Positions 9,941 through 19,809 of a DNA stretch of 64,000 nt are shown here, piece by piece. Under the pieces are notes generated by a model that was not told the DNA's origin, did no database searches, and saw only the letters and a list, made by a program, of their open reading frames with translations. Both the position numbers and the translations under genes were made by a program. How positions within the stretch are numbered: the stretch's first letter is position 1; the number at the start of each line of letters is the position of its first letter. This DNA is from Epithemia pelagica (taxonomy: Eukaryota; Bacillariophyta; Bacillariophyceae; Surirellales; Surirellaceae), in assembly GCA_946965045.2 (NCBI GenBank), contig OX337230.1:744001-808000 (forward strand), given 5' to 3'.

Positions 9941-10228
9941 TCAGTCATGGTTCTCGTGGAAGTAATGTTTCTGGTACAGGCATTTGTCCGTCTCTCTCGG
10001 CTGATATGAAGCTTTGGCGCCACTGTCTCGGAGCTCGTCTACTGCAATGACAAGTACGTACTCTTTAGGATCACCCTTGAGTCCGTTGCAGATGATCGAA
10101 TCTCTAGGATAATGAAAGTAGCTTCGAATGACCTCTTTCTTGTTCCCTCGATCTGTGAGTAATGTTTACTCTAGAGATCCGACTTGTTTTGAGAGAATAT
10201 GAGTCCCAAGTTCGACCTGTTTACCCAT
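9941..10228 (-). CDS. Possible micro-gene with an intron just after the start codon
   Basis: Minus-strand bases 10152-9941 are open to a TGA and read like protein (KEVIRSYFHYPRDS, then KEYVLVIAVDELRD). An acceptor (CTCACAG) precedes 10152, and a GTAAAC donor at 10224 follows ATGG at 10228-10225. Splicing this 72-nt intron would give a 71-residue protein starting MDRGNKKEV. Without splicing the frame has no ATG. I recognise no family. It lies upstream of, and divergent from, the thioesterase gene. The frame length alone could arise by chance. Confidence 0.3.
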
Positions 10229-10680
10229 GTACAACGGCGCTCTTGTCCATCGTCTCTTTCCCTTGTTCGGTGAGGAGGAGGAGAACGCGCGACTAATGCA
10301 GAAAATTTTGGGGGAGTTCTCATTCTCTTGTCTGCGTACACTCCCCAGAGTTAAAATATGAATTCATTCATTGTCAGATTTTCAATAAATTTAGTGTCAC
10401 TACGGGGAGTACTCCCCCTCCCCCCGAAACGAGAACCATTCGGGTTATATTACTCGTATCTTTCCTTGGCTTCATGTCATCGACCTTTCATCGATCAAAC
10501 AGGAAGCAGTTCCAAGACGTTCCTACTCATGAGCTCAACTCCCATTCATCTCATCCATGCATTGCCAAATCACGGACGAAGCATGCTCACAATTGTTTCA
10601 TCTCCTTATTCCATTTTCCTGTGAGAGGGAGAAAGAAAACCTGCTTTCAAGAATACTGCTTGTCATCCTTGTCCTCGACG

Positions 10681-11886
10681 ATGACGACGACTTCCACCGC
10701 ATCCAGTCAACGATTCTTTCAGACAGCCGAACTGTCTCGGGTAATGATTCCTGCTGATGCCAATGTGGCGGGAAACGTTCATGGAGGAACTATTATGCAA
10801 ATGATTGAAGAGTCGGCCTGTGTCGCCGCCAGTCGATTCTACAACCATCACCACCAGAATACCCAGAGCAACAATGGACTCGAACCTTGTGGCCACATTG
10901 GTGTTGTCACTGCTCGCGTCGAGTCTATTACCTTTCAACAGCCCCTACACGTGGGAGATGTGGCCAAAGTTCAAGCGCAAGTGGTCTTTTCCTCCCAACA
11001 CACGGTTGCCGTGGCTGTCAAGGTTGTGGCCGCTAGACTTTCATCCAGTTCCGATATGATTTGCAATCGTGCCCTTCTTTGGATTGTAGGTCATGCAAAA
11101 AGTGATGGCTGTAGTCATCAAATGGCCCAGAACAAGAATGGCATTGCAACTGTTCAACGAAATGTTCAACAGGGTAAGGTGGATGATTTGGTAAAGGCCC
11201 CTGCCTTGGATCCTCCACAGGACGACGTGGAAGGTATCATGGCACACAAGTTGGCCAAAATGGCGTACCGCAGTCGAAAGGCGAACCAGGCATCCGATCC
11301 TGCTTCCTTACCCGACATTGTGAATGACGAAGAACTGGAGAGAGTGGGAGGCACATCCAACAGCACTCTTGCGAACAAGGAGGATGCCTATGCTCCAGAC
11401 CAAAGCGCCGTGGAGCTAGCTCAGGTGATGCTTCCCACTGACTGTGTCACAGGTGGTGGCTTGGTAAGAGGAGGCGTTGTCATGAAGCTCATGGACAATG
11501 CTTGTGGAGTCGCGGCAGTTCGACATTGCGGAACCAATGTTGTGACCGTGTCGGTGGACGCTCTCGACTTGGTGGCGCCCGTGTTGTTGGGAGATGTCTT
11601 GAGGATTCGAGCCAAACCCATTTTTACTTCAGGAAAATCCATTGAAATTCAAACCCAGGTCGTGGCCGAACGATTCTTGTTGTCGCTGACAAGTGGCAAG
11701 TATGAACGTAAGGAAATTGTCGCCGCCCAACAAGCCTTTTTCACGTTTGTGAGTTTGGGTTCGAACGGCAAAGCACAGCCCATGCGTCCCTTGGCTTCTC
11801 AGTCCTACGAAGATAGGAGACTTTTTGAACAGGGTAGGCAGCGTTATGAACAACGAAAAGCCTTGCGAGCAAGTTCAAAAGCATAA
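10681..11886 (+). CDS. Double-hotdog acyl-CoA thioesterase (BACH/ACOT7-type)
   Basis: A 401-residue protein predicted to hydrolyse long-chain acyl-CoA to fatty acid and CoA. Two hotdog domains are visible. The first (residues ~10-150) starts VMIPADANVAGNVHGGTIM, with the Asn-x-x-Gly...His-Gly-Gly motif. The second (~240-370) has MLPTDCVTGGGLVRGG and LMDNACGVAA. Paired domains with an Asn active site in one and an Asp in the other are typical of ACOT7-type enzymes. The linker is Lys/Ala-rich. ATG 10681 gives MTTTSTASSQRFF; an in-frame ATG at 10474 would add 69 Ser/His/Arg-rich residues that could act as an organelle presequence. No intron is needed. Confidence 0.8.
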   Translation: MTTTSTASSQRFFQTAELSRVMIPADANVAGNVHGGTIMQMIEESACVAASRFYNHHHQNTQSNNGLEPCGHIGVVTARVESITFQQPLHVGDVAKVQAQVVFSSQHTVAVAVKVVAARLSSSSDMICNRALLWIVGHAKSDGCSHQMAQNKNGIATVQRNVQQGKVDDLVKAPALDPPQDDVEGIMAHKLAKMAYRSRKANQASDPASLPDIVNDEELERVGGTSNSTLANKEDAYAPDQSAVELAQVMLPTDCVTGGGLVRGGVVMKLMDNACGVAAVRHCGTNVVTVSVDALDLVAPVLLGDVLRIRAKPIFTSGKSIEIQTQVVAERFLLSLTSGKYERKEIVAAQQAFFTFVSLGSNGKAQPMRPLASQSYEDRRLFEQGRQRYEQRKALRASSKA

Positions 11887-12291
11887 ATTTTGTTCGAGTG
11901 TGACCATAGTAGGAAGTGTAAGTGTTTCGTCTATAAACTGAGATGCTTTTTATTCAATTTCATCATCAAGGATGGCTGCGTGTGACCAGAACTTAAGTCG
12001 TCAACAAGAACGATTCGTTTGGCGTTCAATGGGTGAGACTATGACTGGTTCGGTCGGTACGTGGAGATTGGAGATAGGTGGCGCATACTTGATAAAATAC
12101 GGGGTCCATGGAGAAACGCCGCCAATCTATTTGCCTTAGTAGTGCCGCTGGGTAACCAATGACTTTGATGTCAACGCAGGGAACTACAGGGAAACTATCC
12201 CAGATAAAAATATGACATATATGATATTGTGCCTCCAAAATTTGCTAAACGATGGTATCAATCATAGTATCATCTAGAGATCTATATGTCC
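11887..12291. other. Intergenic, convergent 3' regions
   Basis: 405 bp between the thioesterase stop and the end of the minus-strand C2/DEP gene. I see no gene or repeat. Confidence 0.6.
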
Positions 12292-15200
12292 TCAATCAAT
12301 ATTGTTGTTTTTCCGTTGTTCTCGTCGGTTTGCCACAAACTGCCGTACTCGACGTCCAACGATAGGACTTTTCGATCGCCTTCGATTGCGCAATCTAAGT
12401 CCACGCCGATCCGAAGCATTGCTCCGTTGCGATTTACTCATCTCCGTTTCATCATCCGAGTCCAACGTGGGCCGTAAAGATTCAGGCGGATCAGAGGCTG
12501 AGACAAAAGCGTACTGATTTTCGGGTGGCCAGTCGTAGAATCTTTGGTACATGAGAGGGCTATTGGGGACAACAACCTTTCTGATCTCTGTATCATCGAT
12601 ATCGTCATTGGTGAGGGGGTCGTTGTTAGGCGTATAGTTTGTAAACAGGGGTGCATCTTCCTCCACATCAACGTCTTTCAGCTTTTTCTTCTTGATAACT
12701 TTGTCTGGATTGAATTCCAAGTCTGCGTCCTCTTTTCCATGTTCCCAGACAAGTCGAAATAAAAAGTTTTGAGGTCCGAAAAGAACAAATCCAATAACAC
12801 CCAGAAGGATTCGCCAAGGAACCAAATGGAGAATAATGACAAGAATGGGTCCCAAGAGAGAGACCCAAAAAGAGAGAATTGGATCTCGCCAGGTGAATAA
12901 GTTGAAAAGCGCACGAAAAAGACACAAAAATGCCAACACAATCTCAATTATGGGTTGCACAATGACCCCCACCTTTGAGATGAGAGGATTCCCGTTGGAA
13001 TATTTTCCTGATTGGAGTAATCGATCGTAGTTGTCGTTGTTGCTACTTGGACCTTCTGCAGTCGAACGCTTTGATGGAGAAGATCGACTTCTCAGATGTC
13101 GGCGTCTTCGTCTTCGAGAGGAAGAAGTGCTGATGGAGGCTTCTGATTTTCCAGTTATCGATTTAGGGGGTGATGAGGTATGAGTCGATAAGTTCCCACT
13201 CCCTGTTGATGCAGTCTCACCGCGAGTTTCGTCTATTGCTGGATCCAGAGGATGTGGAGCTTCGATAGATGGATAAACCCGGTCGTTAAATGCGTGCAGG
13301 AAAACTCCGTGTACTTTGTGGCGGGCGAGCGCCAAAACATCAGTAAGTTTCTTTTTGTTCTTTGACTTGACATTCAAATCCTGGTGAGGAGGACTTTTCA
13401 GGTATTTGACATGCGTGACGACACCATTTTCAATGTATACCTCTTCGCGTGGCTCAGTGTCTTGCACACTCATTGTAGTGGATTTGTCATCCTGGTCCTC
13501 TTCATTGCTGTTGCTATGATCCAGCAAATGGTCAAAATCTTTTGACAGCTGTTCCGTGTTTGTTGATGATGACATTGAGTCATCTAGGTGAATTGTTTCT
13601 TGCTGCTGTTCATGCAGGAGAAGCTTTTTGGACTCTTTGGACCGAATGACCAATGAATCCTTGACCTTGAATCTAGGGTGATCAACGCCTGTGGCATACG
13701 GCATTTCCAGATGAACATCCGCCTCCTCCAGTACCTTGTCTGGCATCAAACCCAAACATTTCATTATAAATTTTCCCTGAGGTTCATGAGTTTTGGTTTC
13801 GTACTCTCGAAGATCACATTCGATAAAGTGATAAAAATGGCTTTCATCGTCCTTAAACGCTTCCTGTCGATGTCGAACATGTTCAAACAATTTCAGCTCA
13901 GCCATGAAACGCTGTCCCAAATGCATGGCTGATTCTCTGGATTTCGAAAAGCCTGACTTGACCAGAAAATTTACGGCATCTCTTCCCTGAAATGCTCTTC
14001 GGTAGACTCGAAATCCATGCCGTAAGCTTCGCGTTTTGACACCGCGGCGAAAGGCAGTTCCAATCTTTAACAAATCATTGGCGCAAAACGCCATTGATGC
14101 TGTGGAGTTCTCAGCCAAGGGATCTGGACGATCAGATTCGGTCTCCATATCATCCCAGCATCGTTGAGTGCTAGCTTTGTCTTTGGCCTCCATAGAGAGG
14201 GGCTCAATAAACTGACGATTTTGTCTGCCCTTTCCTTTCGATCCCCCGAAGAAGAGGGCTGCAAACAATTCTTCCCATGTTGGTGCCAAGAAACCGTTCT
14301 GAACGGGAGAGTCCATGGCATAATACGCATAATTCTTCCACAAATGCAGCAACAGATATGTTAACAAGTGTCCTGGTGCATGTGATAAGGATCCCTCGTA
14401 AATACAATGCATCCACGCCAAAAAGACAAAACCCGAAATCAAAGGATAATGCCAACGTGTAAGTTCATAAAACTCGCGTTTTCGTAAATGACGAAGGACG
14501 TGGATCCGGGTGAAGTTGATCTCTCGCATAGTTGCCTTGAACTGGTCCATTGTGAATCGACCGGGAAAATGATTGCCATGAACCGTTCGAGCAACATTTT
14601 GGAAGGATTTCACATCGCAACAAGAAATAGTACAGCTTTCGTTGACGTGTGGCTTTAGGTCTGATACCCGTTTCGGTAAATAGGACAAAATCGCCTCTCG
14701 TTCGGAATACCATTGCAAATGAAAACGAACCCGAATGGCTCCTCGATGTTCTCGAGTATAGATATGACTTGACGAACGGAGAGGCAAGGTGACATCGTAT
14801 AATGATCCAGGCCGAAGGCGTGACAAGTCCAGTACAATACGTCCAGCGAAACCATCACGTCGTTCATTGCTAGTAGATTGGCCAAATACACCAACGTAAA
14901 GACGAGCATAAGCTTCATAAATGGGAAAGATACATGCACGCCTCATTTTACTCAGCCAAATGGGATTCGCAACAGGAGGCATGACATCGGTTTTGAAGGC
15001 ATATTTACCACAAACAGCAATGCAAAAATCGGACGATTCTCGAATAACACCTTCTTTCGGAATGCCAAAACATTGAAGGATTTCGAGAGACAGCTTTCCA
15101 ATCATTGGATTATCTGGACTCGATCCATAACTTTCAGCCAAATCATGATAGTATTCCGACGGTGCATTCATTTCTTTTCGCAATTCATCTCGAGTAAAAC

Positions 15201-15390
15201 GAGCGTTGGGGTACGCATAATCTGGGGTGACCTTGAATCGTTCTTCGGCCAGGTTTTTGCCCCGCTTTTGCGACAATATTTCAATGTCATGGACGGCTAC
15301 ACGCGCTTTCTTCGGAAGTGTAGCCAGCCTTTGATGGATCCTCCGTCCCTCAGTGCTTCCTTCTCCAGCTTCGTCTAGTATCTTCTCCAT
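12292..15390 (-). CDS. C2- and DEP-domain membrane protein with an MCTP-like C-terminus
   Basis: A single-exon protein of 1032 residues from ATG 15390 (MEKILDEAGEG); an in-frame ATG at 15435 adds 15 residues. A C2-like domain lies at ~95-245 (IGKLSLEILQCFGI ... GRIVLDLSRLRPGS). A hydrophobic pair follows at ~325-380 (SGFVFLAWMHCIY, LLTYLLLHLW). A DEP domain lies at ~450-550 (GFRVYRRAFQGRDAVNFLV). A Ser/Arg-rich linker precedes a C-terminal hydrophobic hairpin (~850-915: IVLAFLCLFRALFNLF, LLGPILVIILHLVP) resembling the reticulon-like end of plant MCTP proteins, then a basic tail. MCTPs sit in ER membranes and tether them to other membranes. Such a role, with DEP adding membrane or G-protein contact, is inferred. 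No enzyme motif is seen. Confidence 0.65.
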   Translation of the reverse strand: MEKILDEAGEGSTEGRRIHQRLATLPKKARVAVHDIEILSQKRGKNLAEERFKVTPDYAYPNARFTRDELRKEMNAPSEYYHDLAESYGSSPDNPMIGKLSLEILQCFGIPKEGVIRESSDFCIAVCGKYAFKTDVMPPVANPIWLSKMRRACIFPIYEAYARLYVGVFGQSTSNERRDGFAGRIVLDLSRLRPGSLYDVTLPLRSSSHIYTREHRGAIRVRFHLQWYSEREAILSYLPKRVSDLKPHVNESCTISCCDVKSFQNVARTVHGNHFPGRFTMDQFKATMREINFTRIHVLRHLRKREFYELTRWHYPLISGFVFLAWMHCIYEGSLSHAPGHLLTYLLLHLWKNYAYYAMDSPVQNGFLAPTWEELFAALFFGGSKGKGRQNRQFIEPLSMEAKDKASTQRCWDDMETESDRPDPLAENSTASMAFCANDLLKIGTAFRRGVKTRSLRHGFRVYRRAFQGRDAVNFLVKSGFSKSRESAMHLGQRFMAELKLFEHVRHRQEAFKDDESHFYHFIECDLREYETKTHEPQGKFIMKCLGLMPDKVLEEADVHLEMPYATGVDHPRFKVKDSLVIRSKESKKLLLHEQQQETIHLDDSMSSSTNTEQLSKDFDHLLDHSNSNEEDQDDKSTTMSVQDTEPREEVYIENGVVTHVKYLKSPPHQDLNVKSKNKKKLTDVLALARHKVHGVFLHAFNDRVYPSIEAPHPLDPAIDETRGETASTGSGNLSTHTSSPPKSITGKSEASISTSSSRRRRRRHLRSRSSPSKRSTAEGPSSNNDNYDRLLQSGKYSNGNPLISKVGVIVQPIIEIVLAFLCLFRALFNLFTWRDPILSFWVSLLGPILVIILHLVPWRILLGVIGFVLFGPQNFLFRLVWEHGKEDADLEFNPDKVIKKKKLKDVDVEEDAPLFTNYTPNNDPLTNDDIDDTEIRKVVVPNSPLMYQRFYDWPPENQYAFVSASDPPESLRPTLDSDDETEMSKSQRSNASDRRGLRLRNRRRSKSPIVGRRVRQFVANRREQRKNNNID

Positions 15391-15713
15391 GGTGATGCTC
15401 AGATTGATGAGTGTGAAAACTCTCCTTCGGCCCAAGTAGATGAGTTGGACTCAGGTGGCAAAAGAGATTATAAGGTTATATCTAGGGTGGAATGGAATGG
15501 ATTGATCCCGTAGGAATCGTGTGTACGTTCCCCAAAATTGTGTAGCGCATACGTTGTGACCGTTGAGCACGCGAGGCGATGTTTTCAATGGGTCTTTACT
15601 GAAATGTTTTTATCATAAACATAACATAAAACATAAACACAACGCAAATTTTTGTAGGGCTCATAACCAGCTCATAACCTATTGGTTATGTTTGAGTTTA
15701 TGATTCGTCGCTT

Positions 15714-15745
15714 GGTTATGAGGCATGAATTCATGCCTCATAACC
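15714..15745. repeat. Perfect 32-bp palindrome inside the MITE
   Basis: The centre is ATGAATTCAT at 15725-15734 and the symmetry extends 16 bases each way without a mismatch. A smaller hairpin (CATAACC / GGTTATG, 4-base loop) lies just upstream near 15673-15690. Confidence 0.9.
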
Positions 15746-15927
15746 GTTGTGTTCAAACATAACACAAAACACATCCGAAAAATTCTCAACGCATGCCCAA
15801 CACCGGGCATGCGCATGAAAATGGACACGAGTTCCTCACCAGATTCATGGGACTCTCTTGTTGGTACTTTGCCGAGATGATACACTGGTACGCTGGGTAT
15901 GTCACTTCCGCTCAATGCTTGATGAGG

Positions 15928-15960
15928 AAGAAGGAAGGAAGAAGGAAGAAGGAAGAAGAA
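15928..15960 (+). repeat. Purine tract (GAA/GGAA)n
   Basis: Short imperfect GAAGGAAGAA repeat inside the MITE-like element. No function is inferred. Confidence 0.7.
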
Positions 15961-16239
15961 TCATCAAGCTTGACCATCACACTAGCACCTCTTTTTTGAT
16001 GCCAAAGAAAAGCAAGGCAAAAGCATAGAGATGCGTCGGATTGAGGTGGGGGGAAACTTTGTAGAATTTTTGTGTTCCCACTGTTATGTTTTATGTTTTG
16101 CTATTTATGTTTTATGTTTCAAAGAGTTTCAGTGGCATGAGCAGTCATAAACATAAACATAACATAATGAGGCAAAAACTTTGTGTTTATGTTTTATTTT
16201 ATGTTTATGATAAAAACATTTCAGTAAAGACCCAATATT

Positions 16240-17008
16240 TTAACACTCCCTCTCGCGCAAAATTGTAGTCGTCCATCCCATCACCATCTTTCGCAGTGGT
16301 GCCAAAACGTTTTGGGCCAATGGCTTGGTGAGATAATCACTCAGTTGTTCCGTGGTGGGAATAGCGTGGATCGTGATGTCCCCTCGCTCCACGTATCCCC
16401 TAAAGTGATGGAGCTTTACGTTCAGGTGCTTGGTTCGTGGTCGAAATTTATGGACCTTCGCCATTTCCAGCGCCCCACTGTTGTCCTCGAAGACCTTACA
16501 GTGTAGTTTTGCCCTGGTGTCGGCAATGTCGATGCCGTGTCCCTTCAGCTCCTTCAGGATTTCCATCAATGGGATTGCTTCTCTCAAAGCGTATGATAAC
16601 CCCGTGTATTCGCTCTCCGTCGAGCTCAAGGCGATCTCAGTCTGTAACTGTGATTTCCATACGACAGGGCATCCTTTGTAGCGGATGATGTATCCGTGTC
16701 GCGACCGTGCCGTATCCGCATCGATCTCGGGTTGCTTTGGATCCCAGTTACCTGCAAAATCGGCATCCACGTATACTTCCAATCCTGCGTCTTGGTCTGG
16801 TTGGAAGGTCATTCCCTTGTCTCTTGTTCCCAGCAGATACCGACCAAGCCATTTCACTGCGTCACCGTGTTCCTTGCGTGGGTTGGAACAAAATCGAGCA
16901 CATTGATGTGTTGCGTATGATATATCACTCCTCGATCCGGCTTCGAGGTAATTCATCATTCCTATTACCGATCGGTAATTGAAGTGGTTATCAAAAGGTG
17001 CGAAATGA
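16240..17008 (-). pseudogene. Copia polyprotein remnant (RNase H end only)
   Basis: About 250 codons, from just after a TGA near 17010 to a TAA at 16240. They match the end of a Copia polyprotein: NYRSVIGMMNYLEAGSR, VYVDADFAGNW, STESEYTGLSYALREA, and DNSGALEMAKVHKFRPRTKH of the RNase H domain, then TTEQLSDYLTKPL. Reverse transcriptase, integrase and gag are missing. The last codons (GAGAGGGAG then TGTTAA) look like a polypurine tract followed by an LTR start, and the MITE-like element begins nine bases further on. The subfamily differs from the full Copia at 56.6-63.6 kb. Confidence 0.85.
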
Positions 17009-18153
17009 TGTCAGCATGTCAGAACTCACCCGGATGTGTCTTTTCTATGTTTAGTGTTCTGGAGAACATTAAGCTAGAGGAGTACATGTGAGTTTACTTG
17101 ACGATCCTCCCTATATCATCAGCCTATTCATGATGCAGAAAGAAGCTGGAGATCCAAGATCCCTCTGTAGTCTATGACCTCTTTCGGGAGAGATGCAACG
17201 ATTCAGGGACCAGATAAAGAAGATTTTGTCATGTGCATGGTTCAAGGCATGGCTTAAACGTACGACGCGCATGATCGAAACAGAACTGTTTCGACTGTAC
17301 TGCCACGCTCGGTGCAGTGTTGGGTGGATGGAACACTGCTCTCGTACAATCATCACGATGTACATGCCTCCAACGGGTGGTCGGGTATGAGTTTGTTCAA
17401 TCTCGTCTTTCGTCTGGTCGATTGCCGGGCGTAGTCCCGCGATAAAGGCAACGATGGTGTTTGAGTCAATGACACATCTGCATCGGCCCGTAAATCAAGA
17501 AGCCATTCCTCCCCTTTGATGCCTGCATGATTTCAAACGCCATGGAGCTTTGTCATATTGTCTAGGATAGGATGATGAAATGGATCCCGTGTCATGATCT
17601 GAAGAGTCCGCGTCATTGAACAGACGAATCTCTCTCATGGGAGCAGACGCAAGCTTCAATCCGATCTATCAGGCCCTGCCATTGTCATCTCTAGTTAGCT
17701 CATCATTTGTTGTCCACGTCCGGATAGACTATAAAAGTGACACCTCTTCCTGGAAGAGGAACGGGAACACATCAAAAGCTCGTCGTCACGATCGGAACCA
17801 GCTTCTTCCTGCGCGCCTGCCGATGTTGGTATCAGATTTTTTGAATTCCACCTTCACTCTCCTCTCATAATTTCACGTCCTCGAGAATCACAACATCCTC
17901 TTTGGAAGCTCCATTGCTCAAACCAAGCACTCAAAGTCTTCTTCCTTTCCTGTTTCGCCGATATCCAAGTCGTCTTTCAAACGTTGACGACGAACGAAAT
18001 TGCTGTGTTTACGACGAACGCCCGTGTCTTGTTACCCAAGGTAAGCTGAAACAAAACAGGAAACTCCAAATCGATCGTTTCCTACCCTCCATCCTCCTTT
18101 TCCATCAATCAAGCTCACCACTATATCTCTGCTTCCTAGAATCACTCTCCATC
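17009..18153. other. Intergenic region upstream of the VWD pseudogene
   Basis: About 1.1 kb. It has several short open frames on both strands without recognisable domains or consistent composition. I see no repeat or RNA gene. The last few hundred bases should hold the former VWD promoter. Confidence 0.5.
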
Positions 18154-19433
18154 ATGTTGACCAAACATCTTTCCTCCTTCTTGGCCTTGCTCGTTCCTGG
18201 CATGACCTGGGCAGCCCCGATCCGAACCTGTGAAGATCAGTGGCCCTGTGTCCGTTTCACCTACAATTCCCTTCCTTCCAACGTGTGCGCGGAAGAGGAA
18301 TGCGAGTACCAAGTCTGTATGATCCTCGACTTTAGTGGGAGTTGCGCCAAGACCGGTAGTGTAAGCCATACCTGCGAGAAACACGAAGATGGTGTCTGCT
18401 TGAATGGCGGCGGGTTTAAAGATGTATCAGATGAAGTTCCAGGTATTGGCAACGGATACACCAGTTGCCAGATTGTGCCACCGAATGGAGTTGCCGAGTT
18501 TCTCCTCAAGGATGGAAATGCCAACATGGGTTGTGGCAACAAGGACGTCACGGTTCAGGGTGGTGTCGATGTATCTTGTGAAACGTTGGGTGTCAAGTCT
18601 TGTACCGGAAATGGGAATATTGGGAAGGAATGTGTTTGGCGTGTCACAGCACCTACGTCATGTGGAAAAGTGGAGGTGGTGGTGGAGATCCTCACTTCAA
18701 ACCGTGGAACGGTCATCGCTTCTCGTACCACGGCGAGTGTGATCTTGTCCTTCTTCGGAGCGACGAGTTTGCCGATGGACTTGGTCTTGACCTTCATGTT
18801 CGCACCACCATCCATGGTTTCTACAGCTTTATTGAGGCGGCGGCTCTCTGAATCGGTCCCTCTGTCTTGGAAGTCTCTGGCGGACTGTTTTGGGTCAATG
18901 GGACGCAAGGATCCGACGAACAGCTTCCTCTTTCCATGTCGGGTTTCACGTTGCATCCTCCATACACTCAAGATGCAAACACTCGAGGAACTGGCAAGGT
19001 TTACAAGCTTGATCTCAATGGAGGAGATAAGATCCTGTTCCGAAACTACAAGCACTTACTCACTGTCGATGTGTCTGGCAGTTCTCAAGACTTTGGAAAC
19101 AGTGTTGGACTCATGGGACATTACGAAACTGGAGCCTTGCTTGCTCGAGATGGAGAAACTGAGATTCCGGAAGCCAACGTATTTGGTCATGAATGGCAAG
19201 TTCAGGACCATGAGCCCATGCTTTTTGTTAGCTCTCGTGCTCCACAACACCCGCATGATGGTTGCAACATGCCGGAACAGACGGTGGAAAGTCGCCACTT
19301 GCGAGAATCCAAAAACAGTGACTTGATCGCGGCTGCCGAGGAAGCTTGTGCCGGAAAGCAGTTGGAGGATTTCGAGTTTTGCGTCTTTGATGTCCTGGCC
19401 ACTGAAGACATTGGTCTTGCGGGTGTGTGGTGA
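18154..19433 (+). pseudogene. Secreted von Willebrand type D-domain protein, frameshifted and with a nonsense codon
   Basis: ATG 18154 starts a signal peptide (MLTKHLSSFLALLVPGMTWA) followed by a Cys-rich N-terminal region. The VWD core (GGGGGDPHFKPWNGHRF, ECDLVLLRSDEFADGLG, then FGNSVGLMGHYETGALLARD) lies in another frame. The shift falls at the A-run 18666-18669, where one more A would restore frame; no plausible intron is there. Downstream, TGA at 18849-18851 replaces what is probably Arg (CGA) in a conserved hydrophobic stretch. The remaining frame runs to TGA 19431-19433 and ends with the AEEACAGK...FEFCVFDVLAT segment seen in diatom members. If intact it would be a ~425-residue extracellular protein. 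Two separate lesions argue for a pseudogene over a sequencing error. Confidence 0.8.
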
Positions 19434-19470
19434 TTGCCCATCATGCGGGTGTGTGGTGAGTGCCCACTAT
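19418..19470 (+). repeat. Short tandem duplication at the VWD stop codon
   Basis: The unit GCGGGTGTGTGGTGA plus about 11 bases occurs twice in a row, each copy containing a TGGTGA; the first supplies the stop codon. It is a small slippage-type duplication. Confidence 0.7.
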
Positions 19471-19809
19471 GGAGGCATTGTAGAAGCCCCCTGTAGAATC
19501 GCTCGGTGAAGTGCCGTTTCACCAATAGATATACTCGCAATCATAACCTAAACACGAGCAGCGATGATTCATAAAGAACCGACTTCCTCTAGTTTACACA
19601 TCTTTCGTCACCAAGACAAAGTTTCTTTGCAAAATGAAAGTTTCTTTGCAAAATGTTTGGTCATGGGAGATCTCTGGAGAATGCACTTTTGGAAGCATCC
19701 ACAGCTTTTGAAAACAGAAGCGTTCGTATTGAACACGGGGACACTCGACCAATCGCACCAGGTACCAGCAAGCGATGACAAGGTTGTTTTTGTCGAGCCC
19801 GCTTGAGAG
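19434..19809. other. Intergenic, convergent 3' regions
   Basis: 376 bp between the VWD pseudogene and the minus-strand FAS1 gene. It holds the short tandem duplication and a pair of adjacent AAGTTTCTTTGCAAAATG repeats near 19619-19654. No gene is seen. Confidence 0.6.

Larger units (their letters stand above)
15590..16233. mobile_element. MITE-like element with ~55-bp terminal inverted repeats
   Basis: A 644-bp AT-rich, non-coding segment. The left end (GGGTCTTTACTGAAATG...) recurs inverted at the right end over about 55 bp with few mismatches. The ends are flanked by AAT at 15587-15589 and 16234-16236, a possible 3-bp target duplication as made by Harbinger-type elements. Internally it carries ATAAACATAA-rich repeats and a perfect 32-bp palindrome. 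It directly abuts the Copia remnant, consistent with insertion into that remnant's LTR. Confidence 0.7.

Noticed and set aside
17111-17870. Short frames between the Copia remnant and the VWD gene
   Set aside because: No recognisable motif, no splice partners, random-looking composition.
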